Below are positions 35,512 to 43,216 of a DNA stretch of 64,000 bases, piece by piece. Where the stretch lies: positions 1 through 64,000 of the forward strand of contig NZ_SELS01000038.1 of the NCBI RefSeq assembly GCF_004197395.1, read 5' to 3'. Under the pieces are notes generated by a model. It had not been told where the DNA came from. It saw only the letters and a list, made by a program, of their open reading frames with translations, and made no database searches. The position numbers were made by a program, and so were the translations under genes. This stretch comes from Paraburkholderia sp. UYCP14C (GTDB taxonomy: Bacteria > Pseudomonadota > Gammaproteobacteria > Burkholderiales > Burkholderiaceae). Position 1 is the stretch's first letter; every line of letters begins with the position of its first letter.

Positions 35512-36209
35512 CGGCCGCGTTCCAACTGTTCGCGCGCACGGCTCGGAACGTCGCTTCGCGTGCCGAACAGCGTGTCGCAGATCGGGAACGTGAGGTTAAA
35601 GTTCTGTGTCGCCATCACTTCGGGATCGTGGTGTGTGGCGTGCAGGCGCCGCACCGTGTTGACGAGCGGAACGCGGTCGAGCAACGGGCTGTCGGTGACG
35701 TGTGAGAGCGTATGTAGGCCCTCGTACATCAGAAAGTACGCCGCCATCGTGAGCAGCGCGACGTAACCTGCGTTGCGGGAGAATACGAACCCGATCACGA
35801 GCGCGAACGGCACGGCCGCCAGCACGAACGCAACCGGCGCAAAAGGCGGAAACAGCAGCGCGCGCCAGTGACGGTGGCCCTTGTATTCAAGCGTCACATG
35901 CGTGAAGAACCGGTGATGGACCGCGCAATGGCGCTTGTAGATCATGCTGAAATACTTCGTCGGACGATGCAGCACGTAGCGGTGCGCCGCCCATTCCGCC
36001 CAGTTGCCGAACAGAAAGAGCGGAATGACCGCCAGCCATTCGGCAAGCGTCGGTGCATGAAGCTGCATCAGGCAATACACGATCACGCCGCCGGTGAAGA
36101 GTAATGTGAAGCCGAGGTGCATTTCGCCGCGATACCACCATGGCGTGGCATTGACATACTCGTCACGGAACTTGTAGGAACGCGCACGAACGTCTTCTTC
36201 GTATTTCAT
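35508..36209 (-). CDS. Fatty acid hydroxylase/sterol desaturase family protein
   Basis: A 233-residue integral membrane di-iron enzyme. His-box motifs are HRYVLH (about 78), HHRFFTH (about 98-104) and HATHHD (about 190), separated by four hydrophobic segments (for instance around 33-52, 122-150 and 152-172). Family members hydroxylate or desaturate lipids or other hydrophobic substrates in the inner membrane. It lies 61 bases downstream of hmfT on the same strand, so it could be co-transcribed with the furan operon, but no furan step needs such an enzyme. The link may be positional only. It converges on the LysR gene with a 4-base overlap. Confidence 0.88.
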   Translation of the reverse strand: MKYEEDVRARSYKFRDEYVNATPWWYRGEMHLGFTLLFTGGVIVYCLMQLHAPTLAEWLAVIPLFLFGNWAEWAAHRYVLHRPTKYFSMIYKRHCAVHHRFFTHVTLEYKGHRHWRALLFPPFAPVAFVLAAVPFALVIGFVFSRNAGYVALLTMAAYFLMYEGLHTLSHVTDSPLLDRVPLVNTVRRLHATHHDPEVMATQNFNLTFPICDTLFGTRSDVPSRAREQLERGR

Positions 36210-36270
36210 CGATGTCTCCGGCTATAGTGAAGGCGTGCGCCCGTTGGCGTCCGCCGTTACGTCCAATGAC

Positions 36271-37647
36271 TCAGGATCGACTGCGCGCGGAACCGCCTTC
36301 GAGCTTGCCGAGCGTCTCGGGCACCACGAACGCGCCCACGAGAAAGATCACGCTGATCGCACCGACGAAGATCGCGAGCGTCGACGGCAACTGGCCCGCG
36401 TCCTTCGCGACGAGGGAAACGAAGGTCGGCATCATTCCGCCGATCGCGAAGCCGATGTTCCAGGACAGACCCGTGCCGGTCGCGCGGATCGCGGTCGGGA
36501 AGCGTTCGTTCAGGAAGATCAGCACGGGTGCATAGCCGGCGCTGCCGAGCGCGGAAAGCAGCACCGCGTAGACGCCGACCATCGTGATGCTTTGCGCCGT
36601 CGGCAGCAGCAGGAACAGCGCTGGCATCGCGATGAGCCGGATGATGCCGATCCAGATAAACGCGCCCTTGCGTCCGATGAACGTACTGACGTGCCCTGCC
36701 GCGACCGAAGCGATCACCACGGCCACGCTGCAGATCATCAGGATCGCGGCGGCGGCGCCGTTCGGCGCATGACTCACGACTTTCAGGAAGGTCGGCAGAT
36801 AGCCTGATGTGAGGTAGTAGCCGCTGCCGCCGCCGATAGTCAGCAGCAGATTGACGAACAGCACGCCGCGATATTCCCGCGAGAACAGCGTGCGGATCGG
36901 CGAGCGCGCCTTATCGGCGTTGACGATCTTCTTCTGTGCAGCGGATTTTGCAGCTTTTTCCGCGGCGAGCTTCTTCCAGAGCGGCGATTCTTCCAGACCG
37001 TTGAACACGAAGAGACCGAGCACCGAACTCAGGATGCCTGTGAAGAACATGCAACGCCAGCCCCAAGCGTCGAACGCATCGCCGGGAAAGACCGCGGACA
37101 TCGCCAGATACGTGAGCGATGCGAGCAACGCGCCGAGCCCGGCCCCGCCCCCACCGATGAGACCGGACACCGCGCCGCGATACTTCGGCGCGACGGATTC
37201 GGTGCCGATCGTATGCGTCGACGCGACCACGCCGCCGACGAACACGCCCTGCACGAGACGCAGCAGCAGAAACAGGACCGGAGCCACGAGCCCGACCTGG
37301 GCGACCGTCGGCAGCGCGCCGAAGGCCGCCGTCGAAAGCCCGACGCCGACGACCGCGACGATCATCGCACCCTTGCGGCCATGACGGTCGGCATAGGAGC
37401 CGAACAGCGCGGAACCGAGCGGGCGCATCAGCAGCGTCACCGCGAAGGACGCGTACACCGCAGCGAGCGAGAGCATCGCATGTTCGGACGGAAAGAACAG
37501 ACGCCCGACAACCGGCGCCACATACAACAATACGAACAGGTCGAACAGGTCGAGGGCCCAGCCGAAGCATGAGGCCATCACAGCGCCCATCACCTGGCGC
37601 TGATTGACCGGAAGCACGGTGGCCCCGTCTTGCGCTGCTACAGACAT
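36271..37647 (-). CDS. hmfT: MFS transporter of the furan-catabolic cluster
   Basis: A 458-residue major facilitator with 12 predicted helices. The first-loop signature is ADRHGRKGAM, and the N-terminal SCFGWALDLFDLFVLLYVAP is typical of the aromatic acid/metabolite:H+ symporter branch. In its context it should import furoate, hydroxymethylfurfural-derived acids or related compounds (inference). Of two in-frame ATGs, 37647 is preferred because AAGGAG lies six bases before it, while 37653 lies too close to that site. It is the distal gene of the operon, 67 bases after hmfH. Named by position and family. Confidence 0.85.
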   Translation of the reverse strand: MSVAAQDGATVLPVNQRQVMGAVMASCFGWALDLFDLFVLLYVAPVVGRLFFPSEHAMLSLAAVYASFAVTLLMRPLGSALFGSYADRHGRKGAMIVAVVGVGLSTAAFGALPTVAQVGLVAPVLFLLLRLVQGVFVGGVVASTHTIGTESVAPKYRGAVSGLIGGGGAGLGALLASLTYLAMSAVFPGDAFDAWGWRCMFFTGILSSVLGLFVFNGLEESPLWKKLAAEKAAKSAAQKKIVNADKARSPIRTLFSREYRGVLFVNLLLTIGGGSGYYLTSGYLPTFLKVVSHAPNGAAAAILMICSVAVVIASVAAGHVSTFIGRKGAFIWIGIIRLIAMPALFLLLPTAQSITMVGVYAVLLSALGSAGYAPVLIFLNERFPTAIRATGTGLSWNIGFAIGGMMPTFVSLVAKDAGQLPSTLAIFVGAISVIFLVGAFVVPETLGKLEGGSARSRS

Positions 37648-37714
37648 TTGCATCTCCTTGTGTGTCACAGGCGCGCTTTGTTGGATGCGCGCTCTTGTCG
37701 AGGTTGAAAAATCG

Positions 37715-39436
37715 TCAGTGCGCGGCGGCGAACGGCGATGCCACGCTCGCCCGTCGCTGGGCGACCATCGCATCGGCGATCTTCTCGGCGATCATGATGG
37801 TCGGTATGTTGGTATTCGCCGATGGCAGTCGCGGCATCAGCGACGCATCCACGACGCGCAGCCCGCACGTGCCTCGCACGCGGCCTTCGGTATCGGTGAC
37901 CGCGTCGTGGTCCTGCGCGCCGCCCATGCGGCACGTGCCGCTCGCATGCCACACGCCGAACACGTTCGCGCGGATGAAATCGGCGAGCGCGCGCTCGTCG
38001 TGGATCAGCGAAGTCATCTGCAGGCCGCGCGTGAAGAAGCGTTCGATCAGCAGACGCCGCAGCGGCGCGGGCGTATCGAGCAGCACACCGAGGATCGAAG
38101 TCAGAAGCGCATTGCCTTTGCCGACCTTGCTCAGCGCCTTCACGCGCGGTGAGAACGCGGCCGGGAAGAAGTCACGTGAATCGCGGCCAAGACCGGATGC
38201 GTCGACGACGCGCGCCAGCATCCGCACGCCGGCGGCGAGCCGCTGCAAATCGCGTTCGTCGTCGAGCAGATTCAGATCGACACGCGGCGCAACGGCCGCA
38301 TCGGGCGATGCCAGTTGCACGCGGCCTCGCGAATACGGCCGGTTGCACCAGAGGGACAAGAGGCCGAGCCGGTTGCCGAGCGCATGCCACGCGGCGCGCG
38401 TCGCGCTCGACAGATACAGGTCCGACTCGTCGCAGCCCGCGACCCCCGAACTCATGCGCGCGGCCATCATGCTCGCGCGGCGGCGCGCGAGCGGCATGCG
38501 AAAACGTGGCTCGAGAAAATGACAGAACGTGAGCGACGGATGATCCTGCAGATTGCGTCCGACACCCGGCAGGTCGGCCACACAAGGAATACCCATCGCG
38601 ACGAGTTGGCGAGCATCGCCGATACCGGCGCGCATCAGCATCGCGGGCGACTGCAACGCGCCCGCGCTCAGCACCACCTCGCCCGCATCGAAACACACGC
38701 GCTCGCCGTTCGCCGCGATCGCGACGACACCGCGGGCCGTCGCGCCTTCCATCACGATGCGCTCGACGCGCAAATTCGAATAGATGCTGAGATTCGGACG
38801 CTTGCGCGTGGCTTCATCGAGATAGGCGATGGCCGTCGACACGCGCTTGTCGTCGAGGTTCGAGAATGCGCCCGGAAAGAAGCCGTCGCCGAATTCGCCA
38901 TTCTGGTCCTGAAGTTCCGCGAAGCCGTTCGCACGCAAACCCTTAGCGAATGCATGGCAGAAAGCCGGCCAGTCCTTGGGCATGATCCGGCGGATCGGAA
39001 CCGGTCCGTCGCTGCCGTGCAATTCGCCGCCGGGAAAGTTCACGTCGCGTTCGAGCTTGCGAAAGTACGGCAGCACATCGCGCCACGACCAGCCTTCGGC
39101 GCCGTTCGCAGCCCATTCGTCGTAGTCGCGCGGCAGGCCGCGATTGGCCGATTGCACGTTGATGCTCGAGCCGCCTCCCATCACGCGGCCCTGTTCGTAG
39201 ACGCGCGGCGCGGCGTGCTGCGTGGCCCTCGCTTTCAGATCGGGCCAGATGTACGCGTCGCCGCAGAAGACGGGCATCGGATAGCTGTCGAGAATCGCCG
39301 CGGGCACCGCGCCCGGCGGTGTATCGGCGCCCGCCTCGATCAGCGCGACGCGCACCGACGGCGCCGCCGACAGCCGATGCGCGAGCACGCATCCGGCCGA
39401 GCCGCCGCCTACGATCACGTAGTCGAAGCGATTCAT
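37715..39436 (-). CDS. hmfH: GMC oxidoreductase, HMF/furan alcohol oxidase type
   Basis: This 573-residue FAD-dependent GMC enzyme has the dinucleotide site VGGGSAGCVLAHRLS (9-23), the GRVMGGGSSINVQ signature, GALQSPAMLMRAGIG, and the C-terminal catalytic His in GVWHASGTCRMGG. In Cupriavidus basilensis HmfH oxidises 5-hydroxymethylfurfural derivatives (alcohol and aldehyde groups) to 2,5-furandicarboxylate. The match in family and in gene order with the rest of the cluster supports that role, although a generic alcohol dehydrogenase function cannot be excluded. GAGGAG precedes the ATG; gaps are 45 bases to hmfE and 67 to hmfT. Confidence 0.87.
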   Translation of the reverse strand: MNRFDYVIVGGGSAGCVLAHRLSAAPSVRVALIEAGADTPPGAVPAAILDSYPMPVFCGDAYIWPDLKARATQHAAPRVYEQGRVMGGGSSINVQSANRGLPRDYDEWAANGAEGWSWRDVLPYFRKLERDVNFPGGELHGSDGPVPIRRIMPKDWPAFCHAFAKGLRANGFAELQDQNGEFGDGFFPGAFSNLDDKRVSTAIAYLDEATRKRPNLSIYSNLRVERIVMEGATARGVVAIAANGERVCFDAGEVVLSAGALQSPAMLMRAGIGDARQLVAMGIPCVADLPGVGRNLQDHPSLTFCHFLEPRFRMPLARRRASMMAARMSSGVAGCDESDLYLSSATRAAWHALGNRLGLLSLWCNRPYSRGRVQLASPDAAVAPRVDLNLLDDERDLQRLAAGVRMLARVVDASGLGRDSRDFFPAAFSPRVKALSKVGKGNALLTSILGVLLDTPAPLRRLLIERFFTRGLQMTSLIHDERALADFIRANVFGVWHASGTCRMGGAQDHDAVTDTEGRVRGTCGLRVVDASLMPRLPSANTNIPTIMIAEKIADAMVAQRRASVASPFAAAH

Positions 39437-39481
39437 CGCGTTGTCTCCTCTTGTCTCGTCCGCCGCGCGGCGTGTCAGGTA

Positions 39482-40288
39482 TCAGTTGCCGCGAAACACC
39501 GGCTTGCGCTTGCCATGAAACGCTTCGACGCCTTCGCGGAAATCGTCCGACGAGCGCAGACGGCTATAGCAATGGCCTTCGAGTTCGATCGCGATCGACA
39601 AGGGCGCGTCTTCCGAATCGTTCAGGAGCTTCTTCGCGGTACGTTGCGCGAGCGGCGAGAATGCGCGCAGTTCGTCGACGAGCGCGTCCGTCGCCGCTTC
39701 GAGTTCGGCGTCCGCAACGCAATCGACCGCGATGCCCCACTCGCACGCCTGCTTGCCGGGAATGCGGCGCGAGCGCATCACGATGTCCTTCGTGCGGCCG
39801 ATGCCGACCATCGACTGCAAACGCGCCGAGCCGCCCGAGCCGGGAATCTGGCCGAGCTTCTGCTCCGGCAGCGCATAGAATGTCGTATCGGTGACGATCC
39901 GGAAATCGCACGCCAGCGACAACTCGAAGCCCACGCCGAAGCAGAAGCCGCGGTTGGCCGCAATCACCGGCTTCGAGCAGCGCGCGGGCGCCGCGATATT
40001 CCACGCGAGCTTCGACACGTGTTCCGGCGAGGCTTCGAGAAAGCCCTTGATGTCGCCGCCGCTCGAAAAATGCTCGCCCTTCGCGCGCACGACGATCACG
40101 CGCACGCGGTCGTCCTCGTCGAGGGCTTCGAATACGGCGCGCAACTGATCGCGTGCGTGCATCGAAATGACGTTGAACGGCGGCCGATGCAGGATGATGT
40201 CGGCGCGCTCGCGCTGCGCGTCGATTTCGACCGAGAAGCCGTCGAGGTCTTGCAGCAGCGTCTGGCCGCGATGGTTGAGATCACTCAT
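39482..40288 (-). CDS. hmfE: Enoyl-CoA hydratase/isomerase family protein
   Basis: A 268-residue crotonase-fold enzyme with the oxyanion-hole segments EHFSSGGDIKGFL (about 71-83) and ANRGFCFGVGFELSLACDF (about 110-128). In the furoate pathway HmfE is the proposed enzyme converting the hydroxyfuroyl-CoA lactone/tautomer to 2-oxoglutaroyl-CoA and releasing 2-oxoglutarate. Its place directly after the CoA ligase gene (6-base gap) and with the Mo hydroxylase genes supports this. It carries no unusual insertion. AAGGAGTAAC precedes the ATG. Confidence 0.87.
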   Translation of the reverse strand: MSDLNHRGQTLLQDLDGFSVEIDAQRERADIILHRPPFNVISMHARDQLRAVFEALDEDDRVRVIVVRAKGEHFSSGGDIKGFLEASPEHVSKLAWNIAAPARCSKPVIAANRGFCFGVGFELSLACDFRIVTDTTFYALPEQKLGQIPGSGGSARLQSMVGIGRTKDIVMRSRRIPGKQACEWGIAVDCVADAELEAATDALVDELRAFSPLAQRTAKKLLNDSEDAPLSIAIELEGHCYSRLRSSDDFREGVEAFHGKRKPVFRGN

Positions 40289-40294
40289 TGTGGG

Positions 40295-41869
40295 TTACTC
40301 CTTGGTGGTTGCTGTAGGTTGCGCGGGCAGGGCGTGTGAATCGGGCGTGTACTCGCCCGCTTGCAGCTTGCGGCGCAAAATCTTGCCGACCGGCGACTTC
40401 GGAATGTCGTCGACGAACACGTAATCGCGCGGGCGCTTGAAGTTGACGAGGTCCGACTGGCGGCACCATGCATCGAGCGCAGCGGAATCGACGTACTCGC
40501 GGCGCTTGATGAACGCGACCACGCGCTGCCCCCAGCGCTCGTCCTTGACGCCCGCGACCGCGACTTCATCGACGGCGGGATGCAGCGACAGCACCGATTC
40601 GATATCCACCGGTGAGATGTTTTCTCCGCCGCTGATGATCATGTCGTCGACGCGGCCCGTCACATACAGATCGCCGTCGCGGTCGAGATAGCCCGTGTCC
40701 CCGGTGAAGTACCAGCCCTCGCGCAGGCACTTCGCATTCGCGTCCGGGCGATTCCAGTAGCCTTCGAAGGCTTCGTCGCCGAGCAGGTCCACGATGATCT
40801 GTCCTTCTTCGCCGGCCTCGGCGATCTCATCGGGCGAGAGCGCATCGAGTCTCGCGACGCGAAGCCGCGTATTGATGCCCGCGCGGCCCGCGCTGCCGGG
40901 CTTCTTTGTCGCGTCCTGGTCGATGCTGAACGTGTAGACCTCGGACGAACCGTAGTGATTGACGAAGAGCTCCGGCTCGAACGCGGCCGAGAGGCGCTTG
41001 AGCAGGCCGTCGTTCATCGGCGCGCCCGCGAAGCCGAGCTTTCTGACCGACGACGTGTCCGTGCTCGCGAACGCGCTGTCGGCGAGCAGATCGTGATAGA
41101 GCGTCGGCACGAGATAGAGGCAGGTGAGCGTGTGCTTCGAAATGCAATCGAGCGCGAGCTTCGCGTTCCAGCGCCGCACGCAGACGAACAGGCCATCGAC
41201 GAGCGCCATCGCGAGCAGCGAGCGCACGCCCATCGTGTGATAGAGCGGCATCACGCCGAGCGTGCGCTCGCCGCGCCTGTACAGGTTCTGCGCGACGTGC
41301 GCGAGCGCGCCCGCGCGTTCATGCCGATGCCGGCGCGGCACGCCCTTGCCTTTGCCCGTCGTGCCGGACGTATAGAGGATCAGCGAAATGTCGTCGGCGG
41401 TGGCGTGCGTCGTGTCGGTCACCTCTCCACTGCGCGTTCGTTCGACGATGAGCGCATCGAAGGTGTTGGTGCGGCCGGGCGGATCGTCGAGTCCGACGCG
41501 CGGCACTTTTTGCGCGGCGGCGCTCTGCACGACGGAATCCGCGCTGACGGGTTCGTAGACGATCGCCTTCACCCCCGCGTCGGTCACGCAGTAGTCGACT
41601 TCTTCCGGCTTCGCCCGCCAGTTGAGCGGCACGATCACGATGCCCGCAAACTGTCCGGCCCAATGCAGCGTCGCCATTTCCCAGCGGTTTTGCAGGACGA
41701 CGAGCAGCCGGTCGCCGTGTTCCAGGCCCAGTTCGCGCAGGCCATCGGCGACATTGAGGATCATGCGATGCCACTGCGCGTAGGTCAGTTGCACATCGCC
41801 GTCGACGAGCGCGAGCGCGTTCGGACTGCGCTCGACGCTTTGCAGGAACGTACGTCCGAGATCAAGCAT
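40295..41869 (-). CDS. hmfD: AMP-binding acyl-CoA synthetase, 2-furoyl-CoA synthetase
   Basis: A 524-residue ANL-superfamily ligase. The P-loop is YTSGTTGKGKG (166-176), the adenine motif is NHYGSSEVYT, the ribose Asp motif is YFTGDTGYLDRDG, and the C-terminal catalytic Lys lies in PKSPVGKILRRKL. It would adenylate 2-furoate and form 2-furoyl-CoA, the entry to the shared furoate branch. Its start overlaps hmfC by 8 bases. Substrate assignment comes from cluster context; sequence alone would also allow benzoate or another aromatic acid. Confidence 0.87.
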   Translation of the reverse strand: MLDLGRTFLQSVERSPNALALVDGDVQLTYAQWHRMILNVADGLRELGLEHGDRLLVVLQNRWEMATLHWAGQFAGIVIVPLNWRAKPEEVDYCVTDAGVKAIVYEPVSADSVVQSAAAQKVPRVGLDDPPGRTNTFDALIVERTRSGEVTDTTHATADDISLILYTSGTTGKGKGVPRRHRHERAGALAHVAQNLYRRGERTLGVMPLYHTMGVRSLLAMALVDGLFVCVRRWNAKLALDCISKHTLTCLYLVPTLYHDLLADSAFASTDTSSVRKLGFAGAPMNDGLLKRLSAAFEPELFVNHYGSSEVYTFSIDQDATKKPGSAGRAGINTRLRVARLDALSPDEIAEAGEEGQIIVDLLGDEAFEGYWNRPDANAKCLREGWYFTGDTGYLDRDGDLYVTGRVDDMIISGGENISPVDIESVLSLHPAVDEVAVAGVKDERWGQRVVAFIKRREYVDSAALDAWCRQSDLVNFKRPRDYVFVDDIPKSPVGKILRRKLQAGEYTPDSHALPAQPTATTKE

Positions 41870-42398
41870 GTTCGGCCTCCTTCGCGCTTGCCTCGGCCCG
41901 GCGGCGCGCCGCTACGTCGAGCACGGCGGCCACGATGGGCGTGTAGCCCGTACAGCGGCAGATATGGCCCGAGAGCATCTCGCGCACCTGCTCTTCGGAA
42001 GGATCGGGCACGCGCCGCAGATAATCCGCGCACGACATCAGAATGCCCGCCGTGCAGAAGCCGCACTGCAGCGCGTGATGCCGCTGGAATGCCTGCTGCA
42101 GGTCGCCGAGCGTCTGGTCGGGCGCAAGGCCTTCGACGGTATCGATACGCCGTCCGTCGGCCTGCACCGCGAGCATCAGGCACGAGCGCGCCGCGACGCC
42201 ATCGACCTGCACGGTACATGCGCCGCACACGCCGTGTTCGCAGCCGACGTGCGTGCCCGTCGCGCCCAGTTCGTGCCGAATGAAGTCCGACAGCAGTTCG
42301 CGCGGCTCGCAATAGCCGCTTCGTTCGCGGCCGTTCAGCGTCAGCGCGATGCGCCGCGCTTCGCCGTGCCGCATGATGGTGTCCGGTATCCTGCTCAC
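41862..42398 (-). CDS. hmfC: Furoyl-CoA dehydrogenase, [2Fe-2S] subunit
   Basis: A 178-residue small subunit of an XDH-family molybdenum hydroxylase. The plant-type [2Fe-2S] cluster uses Cys53, Cys58, Cys61 and Cys73 (CEHGVCGAC). The C-terminal four-helix domain binds the second cluster through Cys112, Cys115, Cys147 and Cys149 (QCGFC, CRCTGYTP). It passes electrons from molybdenum to FAD in HmfB. A GTG start at 42398 is chosen: it overlaps the hmfB stop (GTGA) and follows GAGGAGG. A later ATG (42374) lacks such a site. Confidence 0.9.
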   Translation of the reverse strand: MSRIPDTIMRHGEARRIALTLNGRERSGYCEPRELLSDFIRHELGATGTHVGCEHGVCGACTVQVDGVAARSCLMLAVQADGRRIDTVEGLAPDQTLGDLQQAFQRHHALQCGFCTAGILMSCADYLRRVPDPSEEQVREMLSGHICRCTGYTPIVAAVLDVAARRRAEASAKEAEHA

Positions 42399-43216
42399 TT
42401 TGCCTCCTCGATCACGCGCCATCCGAGTTGCCGGACCAGATTCCGGCGATATGCCGCGCTGATCTGCGCATCGTCCTGCGCGTTCAGTTTCCAGCTCAAA
42501 TCGTTCAGTGCGCCGCGCAGGTCGTCGCCCCGCAGACGCGGCCATTGCTCCGTCACCGGCCGGTCCGCGACGCCGCCGACCGCAATACGGATCGACTCGT
42601 CGGTGACCACGGCCGCGCACGCGACGATCGCGAAGTCGCCGTGCCGCGCGGAAAATTCGGCGAACGCGTAGCGCTCGCCTTCCTTGCGCAGCGGGAAGCG
42701 CACCGCCTCAACCAGTTCATCGGGCTCGCGCGCGGTCATCAGCATTCCCTGAAAGAAGTCCTGCGCCGCGAGCGTGCGGCGCCTCTTTCGCGAGCGCAGC
42801 ATCACGTCACCGCCGAGCGCCGCAAGCACGAGCGGCAACTCCGCGCTCGGGTCCGCATGCGCGATCGATCCGCACACGGTGCCGCGATTGCGAATCTGAA
42901 AGTGCGAGATATGCGGGAAGGCCATCGCGAGCAGCGGCGCTTCGTCGGTGAGCGTGCTGCGCCATTCGACGCTGCCTTGCGTCGCCGCTGCGTTCACCAC
43001 GAGACGCCCCGCCTGCTTGTCCACGCGCACGGCATCGAGTTCGGCGGTGCGCGAGATATCGACGAGCACCTTCGGCTGCGCGAGCCGCATATTGAGCACG
43101 GCCATCAGCGACTGGCCGCCCGCCAGTACGCGGGCGTCTTCGCCGTATTGCGTGAGCGCGTCGAGCGCGTCTTGCGCGGTCATCGCGCGCAGGTAATCGA
43201 ATGGTGCGGGCTTCAT
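42395..43216 (-). CDS. hmfB: Furoyl-CoA dehydrogenase, FAD subunit
   Basis: A 273-residue CoxM/KdsB-type FAD-binding subunit. The VLAGGQSLMAVLNMRL block (about 43-58) and RNRGTVCGSIAHADPSAELP (about 109-128) bind FAD, and a CO-dehydrogenase flavoprotein C-terminal domain follows. It forms the middle of the electron chain of the hydroxylase that adds OH to C5 of 2-furoyl-CoA. Both ends overlap neighbours by four bases (ATGA with hmfA, GTGA with hmfC), so stoichiometric translation is likely. AGGAGG precedes the ATG. Confidence 0.9.
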   Translation of the reverse strand: MKPAPFDYLRAMTAQDALDALTQYGEDARVLAGGQSLMAVLNMRLAQPKVLVDISRTAELDAVRVDKQAGRLVVNAAATQGSVEWRSTLTDEAPLLAMAFPHISHFQIRNRGTVCGSIAHADPSAELPLVLAALGGDVMLRSRKRRRTLAAQDFFQGMLMTAREPDELVEAVRFPLRKEGERYAFAEFSARHGDFAIVACAAVVTDESIRIAVGGVADRPVTEQWPRLRGDDLRGALNDLSWKLNAQDDAQISAAYRRNLVRQLGWRVIEEAK

